DNA of 64,000 nucleotides from Acidobacteriota bacterium (lineage in GTDB: Bacteria; Acidobacteriota; Terriglobia; Terriglobales; Acidobacteriaceae), in the NCBI GenBank assembly GCA_031296115.1, contig JARLGI010000036.1:1-64000 (forward strand). Direction: 5' to 3'. How positions within the stretch are numbered: position 1 is the stretch's first letter; each line of letters starts with the position of its first letter. The notes beneath the pieces are model-generated. The model was not told the origin of the DNA, did not search any database, and worked only from the letters and a program-made list of their open reading frames with translations. Positions 26,866 to 35,337 of this stretch are shown in pieces. The translations under genes were made by a program, and so were the position numbers.

Positions 26866-28055
26866 GCGATTTCGAAACCGATTATCGCCACGCAAAGCCC
26901 GGCCAGAGCGGCCCGGGGGTCACCGACTACCTCGACCTCGATACCAAAGACGAGACTTTTCTCGACGCTACCGAGCTTGTCCTCAACATGGGGCCGCAGC
27001 ACCCGTCCACGCACGGTGTGTTGCGCGTCATCCTTAAGCTCGATGGCGAGAAGGTGCTCGGCACCGAGTGCATCATCGGCTACCTGCATCGCGGCGTGGA
27101 GAAGATCGGCGAGCACCGCACCTACGCGATGTTCAACCCGTATGTCGATCGCATGGATTACGTCGCCTCGGTCTCCAACGGGCTGGGCTATTGCGAGGCG
27201 GTCGAGAAGCTGCTGAGCGTGGAAGCGCCGCCGCGCGCGCAGTACCTGCGCGTGATTCTGACTGAGCTGTGCCGCATCTCGAGCCACCAGGTCTGGCTGG
27301 GCACGCATGCCCTCGACATCGGCGCGCTGACGCCGCTGTTTTATTGCTTCCGCGATCGCGAAGAAATCCTGAAGATCTTCGAAAAGTATTGCGGAGCGCG
27401 CCTCACCACGCACGCCTTCCGCATCGGCGGCTGCCTCTACGAGGCCTATGACGGCTTCGAGCAGGACTGCAAGAAGTTCTGCGACGCCTTCCTGCCCAAG
27501 CTGGACGAGTACGAAGAGCTGCTCACCACCAATCGTATCTGGGTGCGACGCACCAAGGGAGTGGGCATTCTGAATCCTGAGGACTGCATCGCGCTGGGCG
27601 TTACTGGCCCGGTACTGCGCGCCAGCGGCGTCAAGTGGGACCTGCGGAAGGCACAGCCCTACGAGTCCTACAAGGATTTCGACTTCGAAATTCCCACCGG
27701 GCTGAATGGCGACACCTACGACCGGTACCTGGTGCGCATCGAGGAGATGCGGCAATCGGTGCGCATCATTCGCCAGGCCGTGGACGGCCTGCCGACCGGG
27801 CCGATCATAGCCAAGGTCCCCAAGGTCATCAAGCCGCCGGTGGGCGAGGTGTATCACTCCATCGAAGCCCCCAAGGGCGAGCTGGGATATTTCATCGTGA
27901 GTGACGGCTCCACCCAGCCCTACCGGATGCGGGTACGTCCGCCGTCGTTCGTCAACCTGCAGGCCCTCGACAAGATGGTGCGCGGACTGCTGGTGGCCGA
28001 CGTGGTCGCGGTCATCGGCACCCTCGATATCGTGCTGGGGGAGGTGGACCGCTAA
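26862..28055 (+). CDS. nuoD: NADH-quinone oxidoreductase subunit D
   Basis: About 397 residues of the 49-kDa (NiFe-hydrogenase-like) subunit that lines the quinone cavity. Motifs: [14 protein letters not shown] at the N-terminal side, [16 protein letters not shown], and [11 protein letters not shown] near the C-terminus. The ATG at 26862 overlaps the nuoC stop (ATGA). The longer frame from 26826 has no support. The stop overlaps the nuoH start. Confidence 0.96.
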   Translation: MSDFETDYRHAKPGQSGPGVTDYLDLDTKDETFLDATELVLNMGPQHPSTHGVLRVILKLDGEKVLGTECIIGYLHRGVEKIGEHRTYAMFNPYVDRMDYVASVSNGLGYCEAVEKLLSVEAPPRAQYLRVILTELCRISSHQVWLGTHALDIGALTPLFYCFRDREEILKIFEKYCGARLTTHAFRIGGCLYEAYDGFEQDCKKFCDAFLPKLDEYEELLTTNRIWVRRTKGVGILNPEDCIALGVTGPVLRASGVKWDLRKAQPYESYKDFDFEIPTGLNGDTYDRYLVRIEEMRQSVRIIRQAVDGLPTGPIIAKVPKVIKPPVGEVYHSIEAPKGELGYFIVSDGSTQPYRMRVRPPSFVNLQALDKMVRGLLVADVVAVIGTLDIVLGEVDR

Positions 28056-29335
28056 TGCTTGACGCAATCACAGGTTATCTGAATTCCGGCACCACCCCGG
28101 GAGAGTACGGCAGCATCTTCTGGGCGACCATCTACATTCTGGTCATCACCATCGGGATTTCGCTGGCCGTCATCGCCATGAACTGGCTGGAGCGCAAGAT
28201 CCTGGCCCACATGCAGATCCGCCTCGGCCCCATGCGCGTTGGCCCTCACGGCTTGCTGCAGCCCTTCGCTGACGCGCTCAAGCTGCTCATCAAGGAAGAC
28301 ATCATTCCCGAGGAGGCCGACAAGCTGGTCTTCTGGAGCGCGCCGGTCGTGGTCACCATGACCGCGTTCACCACGTTCCTGGTCGTGCCGTTCGGCCGCA
28401 CCCACGCCGTGACCGACATGAACATCGGCGTTCTGTTCATGCTGGGCATCTCGTCGCTGGGTGTGCTGGGCATCATCATGGCGGGATGGTCGTCGAACTC
28501 GCACTACCCGCTGATGGGCTCGCTCCGCTCCAGCGCGCAGATGGTGTCGTACGAAATAGCCATGGGCCTGGCGATTGTTTCAGCCGTGCTGATGACCAGC
28601 CTCCAGACCGGCACCGGCACGCTGAGCATGATCGGCATCGTCGAAGCGCAGAACGCGCAGCAGACCTGGTTCATCTTCAAGTTCTTCCCGCTGGGATTCA
28701 TCGCCTTCGGGGTGTTCGCCATCGCCATGGTCGCGGAGACCAACCGCGCGCCCTTCGATCTGCCGGAAGCGGAGTCAGAACTGGTGGCCGGCTTCCACAC
28801 CGAGTACAGCGGATTCCGCTGGTCGCTGTTCTTCCTGGCCGAGTACGCGGCGATGCTGGCGGTTTCGTCCATCGCGGTGACCTTGTGGCTCGGCGGGTGG
28901 ATGCGGCCCTTCCCCAACTTCCTGAGCGGCCCGGCGTGGGAGACGGCGTTCTCGTTCATCCCAGCGCTGGCGTTGTTCGTGCTCGCGGGAATGTGTCTGC
29001 TGGGGACCGTGCGCATGCCGAAAATCCCCCAGATGCGTGTTCAGACTGTGGGGCTCGGCATCTTCGGCACGCTGCTCGGCTTGGTTGGCCTCGTGCTGCT
29101 GGTTCCTGCCGTTCGCGAACGCGTGCAGGACATTTTCTGGTTCGTTACGAAGGTCGCATTCTTCATGTACTTGTACATCTGGTATCGCGGGACGTTTCCG
29201 CGCTACCGCTTTGACCAGCTCATGAAGGTGGGCTGGAAGGTGCTGCTGCCGATCGGCCTGGCCGTTCTCATCGCAACCGCGATGGTCGGCCTTTATCCGG
29301 AATTGGCCGCAGCGGTCGTGGGGGTGGTGCAGTGA
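28055..29335 (+). CDS. nuoH: NADH-quinone oxidoreductase subunit H
   Basis: 426 residues, about eight to nine transmembrane helices. It shows the family segments NWLERKILAHMQIRLGPMRV and ETNRAPFDLPEAESELVAGF (quinone-binding loop with conserved Glu/Asp), plus YSGFRWSLFFLAEY. It joins the peripheral arm to the proton-pumping arm. The C-terminus is somewhat longer than E. coli NuoH. It overlaps nuoD and nuoI by a few bases. Confidence 0.97.
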   Translation: MLDAITGYLNSGTTPGEYGSIFWATIYILVITIGISLAVIAMNWLERKILAHMQIRLGPMRVGPHGLLQPFADALKLLIKEDIIPEEADKLVFWSAPVVVTMTAFTTFLVVPFGRTHAVTDMNIGVLFMLGISSLGVLGIIMAGWSSNSHYPLMGSLRSSAQMVSYEIAMGLAIVSAVLMTSLQTGTGTLSMIGIVEAQNAQQTWFIFKFFPLGFIAFGVFAIAMVAETNRAPFDLPEAESELVAGFHTEYSGFRWSLFFLAEYAAMLAVSSIAVTLWLGGWMRPFPNFLSGPAWETAFSFIPALALFVLAGMCLLGTVRMPKIPQMRVQTVGLGIFGTLLGLVGLVLLVPAVRERVQDIFWFVTKVAFFMYLYIWYRGTFPRYRFDQLMKVGWKVLLPIGLAVLIATAMVGLYPELAAAVVGVVQ

Positions 29336-29793
29336 GTCTGAAGCCGCTGCTTCGCAAGATGTTCCTGGTTGATCTCATCAAGGGCCTCAAGGTTACGTTT
29401 AACTATCAGGCGCCAAGTGAGGCAATTACTGAGCAGTACCCGCTGGAGCGTCCGGTCATCTTCGAGCGCTTCCGGGGCCAGCCCCGGCTGAGCGTGAATC
29501 CCGATACCGGCGAGTCGCTGTGCATCGTCTGCAACCTGTGCGCGCTGGCCTGTCCCGAGCAGTTGATCGTGGTGAAGGGCGAACGCAATCCGGTGACTCG
29601 GCGCAAAGAGCCGGTTGCGTGGACCTACGACCTGAGCCGCTGCATGTTCTGCGGCCTGTGCGCCGAGGCCTGTTCGACCGATGCGCTGGAGTTGACCCAG
29701 GACTACGAGATGGCGCTCTACAGCCGCGAGGGCATGGTGCTCGACCAGGCGGCGCTGGAGCGCGGCCAGGAGCCGACGAGGTACGAGAAGTGA
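29332..29793 (+). CDS. nuoI: NADH-quinone oxidoreductase subunit I
   Basis: 153-residue ferredoxin-like subunit with two [4Fe-4S] motifs: CIVCNLCALACP and CMFCGLCAEACS. Both CxxCxxCxxxC sets are complete; the second lacks the usual Pro. It carries electrons (N6a/N6b) towards the N2 cluster of NuoB. The GTG start at 29332 overlaps the nuoH stop, which favours it over later ATGs. Confidence 0.96.
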   Translation: MSLKPLLRKMFLVDLIKGLKVTFNYQAPSEAITEQYPLERPVIFERFRGQPRLSVNPDTGESLCIVCNLCALACPEQLIVVKGERNPVTRRKEPVAWTYDLSRCMFCGLCAEACSTDALELTQDYEMALYSREGMVLDQAALERGQEPTRYEK

Positions 29794-30308
29794 CTCCTGT
29801 AGCCACCACCTTCTTCTTCTACTTTCTCGCGTTCATGGCGATTGTCTCCGCCATCGCGGTCATCACACGCCGCAATCCGGTGCATGCCGCACTGTCGCTC
29901 ATCGTCACCCTGCTGTCGCTCGCTGGCTTCTACCTGATGCTGTACGCGCCGTTCGTGGCCGCGGTGCAGATCGTGCTCTACGCCGGCGGCATCGTGGTGC
30001 TGTTCCTGTTCGTCATCATGCTGATCAACCTGGAGCAGAATATCCGCGAGTACCAGTTCAACAAGCAGTGGATTGTCGGCACGCTGGCCGCGATGGCCTT
30101 GGGCGGCTTGTTGTTGTTCGTCTTTCGGCAGGGCCGCGATGCGTTCCCGCCCGTGTTTTACCAGGGCTTCCGCACTCTGGAAGGCTATAACACGCAGCAA
30201 ATCGGCATCGCGCTGTACGGCCAGTACATGTTTCCGTTTGAGATTGCATCGCTGTTACTGCTGGTGGCCATCGTAGGCGCGGTGGTCATGGCCAAGAAGA
30301 GGATTTGA
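29790..30308 (+). CDS. nuoJ: NADH-quinone oxidoreductase subunit J
   Basis: About 172 residues, five predicted helices. ITRRNPVHAALSLIVTLLSL and QIVLYAGGIVVLFLFVIMLI are the conserved NuoJ segments (helix with pi-bulge). The GTG at 29790 overlaps the nuoI stop and gives the full first helix (TFFFYFLAFMAIVSAIAV). It is a membrane-arm subunit of complex I. Confidence 0.95.
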   Translation: MTPVATTFFFYFLAFMAIVSAIAVITRRNPVHAALSLIVTLLSLAGFYLMLYAPFVAAVQIVLYAGGIVVLFLFVIMLINLEQNIREYQFNKQWIVGTLAAMALGGLLLFVFRQGRDAFPPVFYQGFRTLEGYNTQQIGIALYGQYMFPFEIASLLLLVAIVGAVVMAKKRI

Positions 30309-30329
30309 CGACTGTAGCCGGCGGAACAG

Positions 30330-30563
30330 ATGCCGAAGAAAGACGTACTAATCAAGAATAGCAAGATCAAGTCTGTATGGGTTGGCCAGACATGGACCGA
30401 AATAACAATCGCGATTCCAACCGAGGCTGTCGTGCGGCGTGGTGGCGAGATAGGTCCGAAACGACCGGTGTCCGCATCTCGGGCTGCCAAGAAGGCCGCC
30501 ATTACCAAGCGTGCAAAAAGGGAGGCGGCGGCAGCTGCGGCTGCTGCGGGAATAGGCAACTGA
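30330..30563 (+). CDS. Small basic ORF inside the nuo operon
   Basis: 77 residues in tight order between nuoJ (22 bp upstream) and nuoK (3 bp downstream). The first half (IKSVWVGQTWTEITIAIPT) could form beta strands. The second half is Arg/Lys/Ala-rich and ends in an alanine run. No known nuo subunit matches it, and I do not recognise it. The close spacing on both sides supports expression, but a random open frame in a spacer is possible. Confidence 0.4.
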   Translation: MPKKDVLIKNSKIKSVWVGQTWTEITIAIPTEAVVRRGGEIGPKRPVSASRAAKKAAITKRAKREAAAAAAAAGIGN

Positions 30564-30566
30564 CCT

Positions 30567-30872
30567 ATGACTGAAATCACCACCATGCATTACCTGATTG
30601 TCGCCGCAGCGCTGTTCATGATCGGCACCATCGGCGTGCTCGCCCGCCGCAACGTCATCATCATTTTGATGTCGATTGAGCTGATCCTGAACGCCGTGAA
30701 CCTGAACCTGGTGGCGTTCTCGCGGCTGTACGGACTGCACGGGCAGGTGTTCGCTATCTTCGTCATTACCGACGCCGCTGCCGAAGCCGCCGTGGGGTTG
30801 GGCATCATCATCGCCTTCTTCCGCAACAAGGAGACGGTGAACGTGGACGAGATTGATCTCTTGAAATGGTAG
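30567..30872 (+). CDS. nuoK: NADH-quinone oxidoreductase subunit K
   Basis: 101 residues, three transmembrane helices (NuoK/MrpC-like). It has the conserved Glu in [20 protein letters not shown] and a second Glu in [19 protein letters not shown], both part of the proton path. Length and spacing are normal. A REP composite separates it from nuoL. Confidence 0.96.
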   Translation: MTEITTMHYLIVAAALFMIGTIGVLARRNVIIILMSIELILNAVNLNLVAFSRLYGLHGQVFAIFVITDAAAEAAVGLGIIIAFFRNKETVNVDEIDLLKW

Positions 30873-30878
30873 GCAAAC

Positions 30879-31018
30879 CAGCCCCGCAGGGGCGGAATTG
30901 GTTTTAGCCCAGGGCGCAAGCCCTGGGTAGGGAGCGGAAATAAACCTGAGTCCCTTCAGGGACGGCAGAAAAAAGCAGGTCCCTCGACTCGGACTGAAGT
31001 CCTCGCTCGGGATGACAA
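30879..31018 (+). repeat. REP composite plus family-C element between nuoK and nuoL
   Basis: The modules in order are CCCCGCAGGGGCGG, TAGCCCAGG...CCTGGGTAGG, CCTGAGTCCCTTCAGGGACGGC, then GCAGGTCCCTCGACTC...CTCGCTCGGGATGAC. The same four-module series recurs at 33288-33438 (before nuoM) and, with changes, at 52311-52475 (before cofH). After it a leader ends with GCTAAGAGCTAAAAA directly at the nuoL ATG. Confidence 0.85.
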
Positions 31019-31060
31019 GTTTAGGGTTTTGGCTAGTTGTTAATTGCTAAGAGCTAAAAA

Positions 31061-33193
31061 ATGTTCTTTCTTGACCACATCTGGTTGATTCCGCTGTTTC
31101 CCGCCATCGGCGCGGCGTGCATGTTCTTTTTTGGACGCAAGCTGTCGAAGTCGGCGGTGAGCGGCCTTTGCGTCGGCGTGGTGGTGCTGGCGTTTGTGTG
31201 GGCGTGTCTCGCGGTGTGGCAGTACACCGGGTACAGCGCCGCCACGCCCGGCAAGACCTTCGAGAAGGTGCTCTACACCTGGATGGGAACCGGCGACGCA
31301 TCGCTCACCTATCCCATGCATGGCGGCAAGCCCGCCGATTTCCGGTCCGACGTCGGCTTCCTGCTCGATCCGCTGTCCTGCATCTGGCTGCTGTTCGTCA
31401 CCGGCGTGGGCATGCTGATCCACATTTATTCCATCGGCTACATGGGCGACGAAGGCGGCTACTACCGCTTCTTCGGTTACCTGAACCTGTTCATGTTCGC
31501 GATGCTGACGCTCATCCTAAGCAACAACTACGCCCTGATGTTCGTCGGATGGGAGGGCGTGGGCCTGTGCTCGTACCTGCTGATCGGCTTCTACTTCCAG
31601 CGCCACTCGGCCTCGACCGCCGCCAACAAGGCATTCATCGTCAACCGCATTGGTGACGCCGGATTCATCCTGGGGATGTTCACCATCGCCTGGTACTTTG
31701 GCTCGATGCAGTACACCAAGGTCAACCTGCTCGCGCGTAGCGGGCATTTCGCAATCGGCGATCCGGTGATCACCGCCGCCTGCCTGCTGCTGTTCGTCGG
31801 CGCTTGTGGCAAGTCGGCACAATTCCCGTTGTATGTCTGGCTGCCGGACGCAATGGAAGGCCCAACGCCGGTCTCCGCTCTCATCCACGCCGCGACCATG
31901 GTCACCGCGGGCGTTTACATGGTGGCGCGCTCCAACGCGCTGTTCGTGCTTGCGCCCAACGCGATGAAGACCGTCGCCATCATCGGCGCGCTGACCGCCA
32001 TCTTTGCCGCCACCATCGGCCTGGTGCAGAACGACATCAAGCGCGTGCTCGCTTACTCGACCGTATCGCAACTGGGATACATGTTCCTGGCGCTGGGCGT
32101 GGGCGCATTCGCCGCCAGCGTCTTTCACGTCTTTACTCACGCGTTCTTCAAGGCGCTGCTCTTCCTGGGCGCGGGCTCGGTAATTCACGCTATGAGCGGC
32201 GAGCAGGAAATGCAGCACATGGGCGCGCTGCACGGCAAAATCAAGACCACCTTCGGAACCATGCTCATCGCGACGCTGGCCATCGCCGGTATCCCCGGCT
32301 TCGCGGGCTTCTTCTCCAAGGACGCCATCCTGTGGGAGACGTGGTCGCGCGAGGCCGGCGCGTATCGCTACCTGTGGTACATCGCCTTCCTCACCGCGCT
32401 GATGACCGCGTTCTACATGTTCCGGCTGATTTACCTGACGTTCTTCGGCAAGCCGCGCATGAGCCACGAGGTCGAGCACCACATCCACGAATCGCCCAAG
32501 TCGATGACGGTTCCGCTGGTGATCCTGGCGATCTGTTCGATCGGCGCCGGCTTCCTCGGATTGCCGCACAGTCTCGGCGGAACCAACCGCTTCGAGAAGT
32601 TTTTGGAGCCGGTGTTCGCCAAAGAAGCGGCGGTGCTGGAAGAGGGCGGTCACGCGGCGCAGGTGGCCGCCGGCGAGCAGCAGGTAGAGCACACCGATCC
32701 CATGGAGTACACGCTAATGTTCGCCTCCGTCGGCGCGGCAGTGGTTGGCTGGTGGCTGGCGCAGCGCGCCTATAAGAACGCCGACAAGGGATTCAAGGAG
32801 CCGATCAACGAGATTTCGCCGCGCTTCTACAAGACGCTCTTCCGCAAGTGGTACGTGGACGAAATCTACGACTGGGTCTTCACCGGCCGCGCCAAGGTGG
32901 GGCCGGTGCGGCTGGGCGTGATGGGGCTGGGTGAGGCGTCGTCCAAGTTTGACGCCGAGGTGATTGACGGCGCGGTCAACGGCGCGGGCTGGTCCACGCG
33001 CATGAGTGGCAACCTGTCGGTGCTGTGGGACAAATGGATTATTGACGGCCTGCTGGTGAACGGAGTGGCCATCGTGACCCGCCTGGCTTCCTATCCGGTG
33101 CGCCTGGTGCAGTGGGGCCTGGTGCAGTGGTATGCGCTGGTGATGGTGGGCGGCCTGGTGTGTTTCGTTCTGTATTACGTGATTCGGTGGTAA
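31061..33193 (+). CDS. nuoL: NADH-quinone oxidoreductase subunit L
   Basis: 710-residue antiporter-like proton-pumping subunit. It has NSNN-type helices with the conserved Lys/Glu motifs (GWEGVGLCSYLLIGFYF; WLPDAMEGPTPVSALIHAAT; AFFKALLFLGAGSVIHAM) and a C-terminal lateral helix region with AAVVGWWLAQRAY. It is a full-length member of the membrane arm. The ATG is immediately preceded by the heptamer leader GCTAAGAGCTAAAAA, whose AAGAG may serve as a weak ribosome-binding site. Confidence 0.97.
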   Translation: MFFLDHIWLIPLFPAIGAACMFFFGRKLSKSAVSGLCVGVVVLAFVWACLAVWQYTGYSAATPGKTFEKVLYTWMGTGDASLTYPMHGGKPADFRSDVGFLLDPLSCIWLLFVTGVGMLIHIYSIGYMGDEGGYYRFFGYLNLFMFAMLTLILSNNYALMFVGWEGVGLCSYLLIGFYFQRHSASTAANKAFIVNRIGDAGFILGMFTIAWYFGSMQYTKVNLLARSGHFAIGDPVITAACLLLFVGACGKSAQFPLYVWLPDAMEGPTPVSALIHAATMVTAGVYMVARSNALFVLAPNAMKTVAIIGALTAIFAATIGLVQNDIKRVLAYSTVSQLGYMFLALGVGAFAASVFHVFTHAFFKALLFLGAGSVIHAMSGEQEMQHMGALHGKIKTTFGTMLIATLAIAGIPGFAGFFSKDAILWETWSREAGAYRYLWYIAFLTALMTAFYMFRLIYLTFFGKPRMSHEVEHHIHESPKSMTVPLVILAICSIGAGFLGLPHSLGGTNRFEKFLEPVFAKEAAVLEEGGHAAQVAAGEQQVEHTDPMEYTLMFASVGAAVVGWWLAQRAYKNADKGFKEPINEISPRFYKTLFRKWYVDEIYDWVFTGRAKVGPVRLGVMGLGEASSKFDAEVIDGAVNGAGWSTRMSGNLSVLWDKWIIDGLLVNGVAIVTRLASYPVRLVQWGLVQWYALVMVGGLVCFVLYYVIRW

Positions 33194-33287
33194 AGGCAGT
33201 TGTCAGTGGTCAGTTACCGGTTTGGAAATTTGAATTGATGTACCAGCAGCCGGATTTTTGTGATGTGATGCTGGACTGACGACACAC

Positions 33288-33438
33288 AAGTCCCGCGAAG
33301 CGGGACGAAAGAAGATAGCCCAGCGCTTCGGCGCTGGGTGGGCGAGAGACAACAACCTGAGTCCCGTAGGGACGGCAGAGAAAAGCAGGTCCCTCGACCC
33401 GGTCGCGCAAAGGAAGCGTGACCTCGCTCGGGATGACA
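33288..33438 (+). repeat. REP composite plus family-C element between nuoL and nuoM
   Basis: The four modules are in the same order as at 30879-31018: AGTCCCGCGAAGCGGGAC, TAGCCCAGCGCTTCGGCGCTGGG, CCTGAGTCCCGTAGGGACGGC, then CAGGTCCCTCGACC...CTCGCTCGGGATGAC. It is followed by GCTAACAGCTAAAGGCTAAG-type heptamers that run into the nuoM ATG. The spacer begins with a CAGTTGTCAGTGG motif shared with other intergenic regions. Confidence 0.85.
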
Positions 33439-33509
33439 GCAGCAATAGGTGAAAGTTGAGCTGAAAGCTGGCGGCTAATTGCTAACAGCTAAAGGCTAAG
33501 AGCTAAAAA

Positions 33510-35327
33510 ATGTATAGCCACATTCTTTCCATCATTCTGTTTACGCCGCTAGTTGGGGCCATTCTCCTGATGTTCGTGACCAGGGAGAACAAGGACGCCA
33601 TCCGCTGGATCGGCAACATCTTCGGCTTCCTGGGCTTTGCGGTGTCGCTGCCGCTGGTTCCCTGGTTTTGGGCGCTGAAGGACCGCGCCGGATTCCAGTT
33701 CGTTGAGGGCGCGCCCAACAACTGGATTTCCACCATCGGCGCGGGCTACGTCATCGGCATCGATGGCATTTCGTTCCTGCTCATCACGCTGACCACGCTG
33801 CTCGGGGCGATCTCCATCCTGTCGTCGTGGACCGCCATCCAGGAGCGGGTGAAGGAATACTACGTCTGGTTCCTGGTGCTGCAGACGGGCATGCTCGGCG
33901 TCTTCATGGCCAACGACATGTTCCTGTTCTTCGTCTTCTGGGAGGCCATGCTGGTGCCGATGTACCTGCTGATCGGCATCTGGGGCGGCCCGCGCAAACT
34001 TTATGCCGCCATCAAGTTTTTCCTGTACACCCTGTTCGGCTCAGTGCTGATGCTGCTGGGCATCCTGTTCCTTTACTTCCATCACCACACCCTGACCGGC
34101 ATCTACACGTTCTATCTGCCCGATCTCTACGCTACGGCGCCCAAGATCGGCGGGCATGCTGCCATCTGGCTGTTCTTCGCGTTCTTCGTCGGCTTCGCCA
34201 TCAAGGTGCCGATGTTCCCGTTCCACACGTGGCTGCCCGACGCGCACGTGGAAGCGCCGACTGCCGGCTCCGTCATCCTGGCGGGCGTCCTGCTGAAGAT
34301 GGGAACGTACGGCCTCATCCGCTTCTCGCTGCCGTTCTTCCCGGCAGTCTCAATGACGCCGTGGGTGCGCCAGTTCATGGTCGTGCTCTCGCTGATCGGC
34401 ATCATCTATGGCGCGCTGGTCTCGTTGATGCAGAAGGACATGAAGAAGCTGGTGGCATACTCCTCGGTCAGCCACCTGGGCTTCTGCACGCTCGGCATCT
34501 TCGCACTCAGCCCACTGGGACTCAGCGGCTCGGTCATCCAGCAGATCAACCACGGTATCTCTACCGGCGCGCTGTTCTTGATTGTCGGCATTCTGTACGA
34601 GCGGCGGCACACGCGCGAGATCGCGGAGTACGGCGGCATCTCCAACGTGATGCCGGTGTACGCCACCATCACGCTCATCATGTTCATGTCGTCGATGGGC
34701 CTGCCGCTGCTGAACGGCTTTGTCGGCGAGTTCACCATCCTGCAGGGCACGTTCATGGAGAACAAGGTGTGGGCGGCATGGGCGGTGCCGGGCGTAATTC
34801 TGGCCGCGGCGTACCTGCTGTGGCTCTACCAGCGCGTGTTCTTCGGCTCGGTGCAGAACCCCAAGAACGCCAAGCTGACCGACCTGACGGGAAGGGAACT
34901 GGCCACCTTCGTTCCGCTGGTGATTCTCGCCTTCGCAATCGGCCTCTACCCCCAGCCGCTGTTTCAGATTCTCGCCACCCCGGTCAACAACCTGGTGGCG
35001 ACGGTGCGCCCGGATTATCCCGGCCTGAACAAGCCAGTGGTTGCGGCGCAGCCGGCAGTGAATGCGAATCCCGATGCGGCGACTCCGCTGCCGGAACCGC
35101 CGAAGGCGCCGGCGATGCAAACGGCTCCAGCTTCCGGCGACACCAACCAGACCGGTGTAGCAGGTCGGGTAGAGCGGCGCTTTAGCGCCGCGTCAGCGCC
35201 GAGTTCTTCCGGAGAGAGCAGGGCTTCCAGCCCGGCGGCACTCGCGACGAAAAATACGCCCCCGCTGGTTCCGGTGAAGACGGCGCAGGCGAATCTGGCG
35301 CCGTCACCGGCGGCAGGCGGCAAGTGA
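33510..35327 (+). CDS. nuoM: NADH-quinone oxidoreductase subunit M, with repeat-derived C-terminal extension
   Basis: 605 residues; NuoM is usually about 500. Residues 1-~510 are a normal antiporter-like subunit (VFWEAMLVPMYLLIG; FHTWLPDAHVEAPTAGSVIL; KKLVAYSSVSHLGFCTLGIF). The last ~95 are Pro/Ala/Ser-rich and soluble. Positions 35166-35194 in this tail are a family-A palindrome (GCGGCGCT-TT-AGCGCCGC) translated as RVERRFSAAS, followed by a second hairpin (GGGCTTCCAGCCC, 35221-35233). So the tail contains mobile palindrome DNA that keeps the frame open. Confidence 0.96.
   Translation: MYSHILSIILFTPLVGAILLMFVTRENKDAIRWIGNIFGFLGFAVSLPLVPWFWALKDRAGFQFVEGAPNNWISTIGAGYVIGIDGISFLLITLTTLLGAISILSSWTAIQERVKEYYVWFLVLQTGMLGVFMANDMFLFFVFWEAMLVPMYLLIGIWGGPRKLYAAIKFFLYTLFGSVLMLLGILFLYFHHHTLTGIYTFYLPDLYATAPKIGGHAAIWLFFAFFVGFAIKVPMFPFHTWLPDAHVEAPTAGSVILAGVLLKMGTYGLIRFSLPFFPAVSMTPWVRQFMVVLSLIGIIYGALVSLMQKDMKKLVAYSSVSHLGFCTLGIFALSPLGLSGSVIQQINHGISTGALFLIVGILYERRHTREIAEYGGISNVMPVYATITLIMFMSSMGLPLLNGFVGEFTILQGTFMENKVWAAWAVPGVILAAAYLLWLYQRVFFGSVQNPKNAKLTDLTGRELATFVPLVILAFAIGLYPQPLFQILATPVNNLVATVRPDYPGLNKPVVAAQPAVNANPDAATPLPEPPKAPAMQTAPASGDTNQTGVAGRVERRFSAASAPSSSGESRASSPAALATKNTPPLVPVKTAQANLAPSPAAGGK
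35166..35194 (+). repeat. Family-A palindrome inside the nuoM coding region
   Basis: CGGGTAGA flank, perfect 8-bp stem GCGGCGCT/AGCGCCGC with TT loop, then GTC; the same layout as the intergenic copies at 4196 and 50710. Here it is read as protein in the NuoM tail. Confidence 0.9.
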
Positions 35328-35337
35328 GGATGAACTC

